A stretch of DNA of 6,571 nt from NCBI GenBank assembly GCA_030601645.1, contig JAUWBQ010000098.1, forward strand, positions 1-6,571, given 5' to 3'. The notes below the pieces were generated by a model. The model did no database searches. It saw nothing but the letters and a program-made list of their open reading frames with translations, and was not told where the DNA came from. The translations under genes were made by a program, and so were the position numbers. Below, piece by piece: positions 5,640 to 6,571 of the stretch. The number at the start of each line of letters is the position of its first letter. The stretch's first letter is position 1. The DNA is from Candidatus Bathyarchaeota archaeon (GTDB taxonomy: Archaea; Thermoproteota; Bathyarchaeia; TCS64).

Positions 5640-6476
5640 CTACCTGTACTGGAGGGCCCGCCGCCGATCCTCCACCTTGTATCCCTTTATCTCGGATCCA
5701 TCGGCCTTCCTCATCCCCATCTGCCTAGCCATCTCTGCGTAGCTCTCGGACAACTCGTACTCGGGGGTCATCGAGAACCCCGTGGGCAGGCGTCCCGTGC
5801 CCTCCTGCTCCAACCCGAAAGCCAGCCTCCCGATCTGATCTCTAGGGACGCTGAATATCACCTCGTCGTCCTGGGCTCCAGCCCGTCCCCTGTCGCCCCT
5901 ACAGGGTACCACAACCTGGCACTCGTTCTTCAGCAGTGTGGGGACCACGGCGTAAACGCAGGCCGAGTGGCCGCCCAACACCGTGGTAATGTCTCTCCCG
6001 TCCTCGTAAGCAATGCCGAGGAGTAGGCGGAGTAGCTGCGCAGAGTTGCAGTATATCACCGCCATGTCCGGATCGAAGTTGGCCGTCTTAAGGGGAGCTG
6101 AGACCAACCCGATGTACTTGCCAACTTCTAGTCGGGGGAATTCTCTCGCCCAGTTAGCTCCGGCCTCCAATGAGGCTACGCCACTAGGGTACCTATTGCG
6201 ACCATCGAAGAAGAACTGGGGGGGTTCTGCCAGGCCGAAGCCTATGACAGGCTCCGGGCACCAGTTATCCTCGAAGAGCTGCGCCACGGTCTCGCCGTAC
6301 TTCCTGGAGAGGGCAAAGCACTGGCAGGCAGCCAGACATTTTCCGTAATCGACCGTCGGCCTCTTGGCCTCCGGGGGGATATCGTCTTCAGTTTTGAGCA
6401 TCTTCACGGCCAGGGGATAGCTGGAAAGCCGGAGCTGCTCCTCTATGCGCCTAGCATAATCATGGAACTCGGTCAT
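5640..6476 (-). CDS. DUF169 (COG2043) family protein, cysteine-rich
   Basis: The 278-residue protein belongs to the uncharacterised DUF169/COG2043 family found in archaea and anaerobic bacteria. Recognisable features are SSYPLAVKMLK (18-28) at the N-terminus, a Cys cluster with C47, C51, C53 and C73 (KCLAACQCF and DNWCPEP), VIYCNSAQLLRLL in the middle, GGHSACVYAVVPTLL, VVPCRGDRGRAG with the family's typical GDR, and DEVIFSVP. Four early cysteines spaced Cx3CxCx19C, plus three or four later ones, could bind a metal or iron-sulfur cluster; this is inference. No membrane segment or signal peptide is seen. The ATG at 6474-6476 is chosen because GGTGG lies six bases upstream and the family similarity begins soon after; an ATG at 6500 would add eight residues. 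It converges with the PLP gene, with 18 bases between the stop codons. The biochemical role is unknown. Confidence 0.85.
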   Translation of the reverse strand: MTEFHDYARRIEEQLRLSSYPLAVKMLKTEDDIPPEAKRPTVDYGKCLAACQCFALSRKYGETVAQLFEDNWCPEPVIGFGLAEPPQFFFDGRNRYPSGVASLEAGANWAREFPRLEVGKYIGLVSAPLKTANFDPDMAVIYCNSAQLLRLLLGIAYEDGRDITTVLGGHSACVYAVVPTLLKNECQVVVPCRGDRGRAGAQDDEVIFSVPRDQIGRLAFGLEQEGTGRLPTGFSMTPEYELSESYAEMARQMGMRKADGSEIKGYKVEDRRRALQYR

Positions 6477-6482
6477 TAAAGT

Positions 6483-6488
6483 CCACCG
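6483..6488 (-). promoter_or_regulatory. Ribosome-binding site of the DUF169 gene
   Basis: CGGTGG on the minus strand lies six bases ahead of the ATG at 6476. It selects that ATG over the in-frame ATG at 6500, which has no such site. Confidence 0.55.
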
Positions 6489-6500
6489 AGAATCTATCAT

Positions 6501-6517
6501 TGAAATATGTTAAAAGA
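6501..6517 (-). promoter_or_regulatory. TATA-box region of the DUF169 gene
   Basis: The minus strand reads TCTTTTAACATATTTCA, an AT-rich island 25-41 bases upstream of the ATG at 6476. Initiation about 26 bases downstream of TTTTAA would keep the GGTGG site within a short leader. On the plus strand the same island could serve a divergent gene beyond the right edge. Confidence 0.4.
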
Positions 6518-6571
6518 AGATCCATCGATGGGGATTTACCTCAAAGCTCATCTCACCACATCGACGTGCGC

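Noticed and set aside
6548..6571. A possible minus-strand gene end (seven residues AHVDVVR before a TGA) at the right edge.
   Set aside because: Only seven codons are visible and another minus frame is open too, so coding cannot be shown.
6528..6571. A possible plus-strand gene start, ATG at 6528, open to the right edge with an AT-rich island upstream.
   Set aside because: Fourteen codons give no family signal and no ribosome-binding site is clear; it could only be judged with more sequence.
1..6571. Search by eye for CRISPR repeats, insertion-sequence ends, tRNA genes and a defence-island layout.
   Set aside because: No regularly spaced repeats, transposase, cloverleaf pattern or recognisable defence gene cluster was seen.

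Overview
The window reads as a piece of an archaeal chromosome, most likely from the Thermoproteota side and possibly a Bathyarchaeia-type lineage. The lineage is an inference; no rRNA is present to settle it. Four things point to archaea: AT-rich TATA-like boxes about 22-30 bases upstream of several start codons in otherwise GC-rich DNA; starts that look leaderless, mixed with starts behind GGTGG or GAGGG ribosome-binding sites; heavy AGG/AGA arginine codon use; and genes of archaeal type, namely an aKMT4-like lysine methyltransferase, a stand-alone DUF123/Uri nuclease and a DUF169/COG2043 protein. No tRNA, rRNA, insertion sequence, CRISPR array or phage gene is seen. The DNA is tightly packed, and no gap between genes exceeds about 110 bases.

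Layout from left to right. (1) A minus-strand gene runs off the left edge (1-251); its 83 visible residues look like the start of an archaeal nuclease-fold protein of unknown role. (2) A DUF123 GIY-YIG nuclease-like gene on the minus strand (313-741). (3) Diverging from it, a HAD-superfamily hydrolase (851-1543, plus). (4) Converging on the HAD gene with 2 bases between stop codons, an aKMT4-like protein lysine methyltransferase (1546-2082, minus). (5) Diverging again, a DNA-3-methyladenine glycosylase I, Tag (2171-2740, plus). (6) An M20-type amidohydrolase related to AbgB, with an altered metal site (2810-4423, plus). (7) A class V PLP enzyme that resembles cysteine desulfurases but lacks the catalytic cysteine (4491-5621, plus). 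(8) A cysteine-rich DUF169 protein converging on it (5640-6476, minus). The last 70 bases hold the DUF169 promoter region and no supportable gene.

How the genes may work together. The left half has a DNA-maintenance flavour (Uri-type nuclease, Tag, perhaps the edge gene), but its genes are mostly divergent or convergent, so this is a neighbourhood and not an operon. The amidohydrolase and the PLP enzyme are the only functionally suggestive tandem pair. An amide-bond hydrolase followed by a PLP enzyme with a carboxylate-binding arginine would fit release and then conversion of an amino acid from an N-acylated or peptide-like compound, though each gene also appears to have its own promoter. No defence island or clearly new multi-gene system is evident. 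The most interesting points are the rewired M20 metal site, the cysteine-free desulfurase-like enzyme, the basic tail on the methyltransferase and the cysteine cluster of the DUF169 protein.
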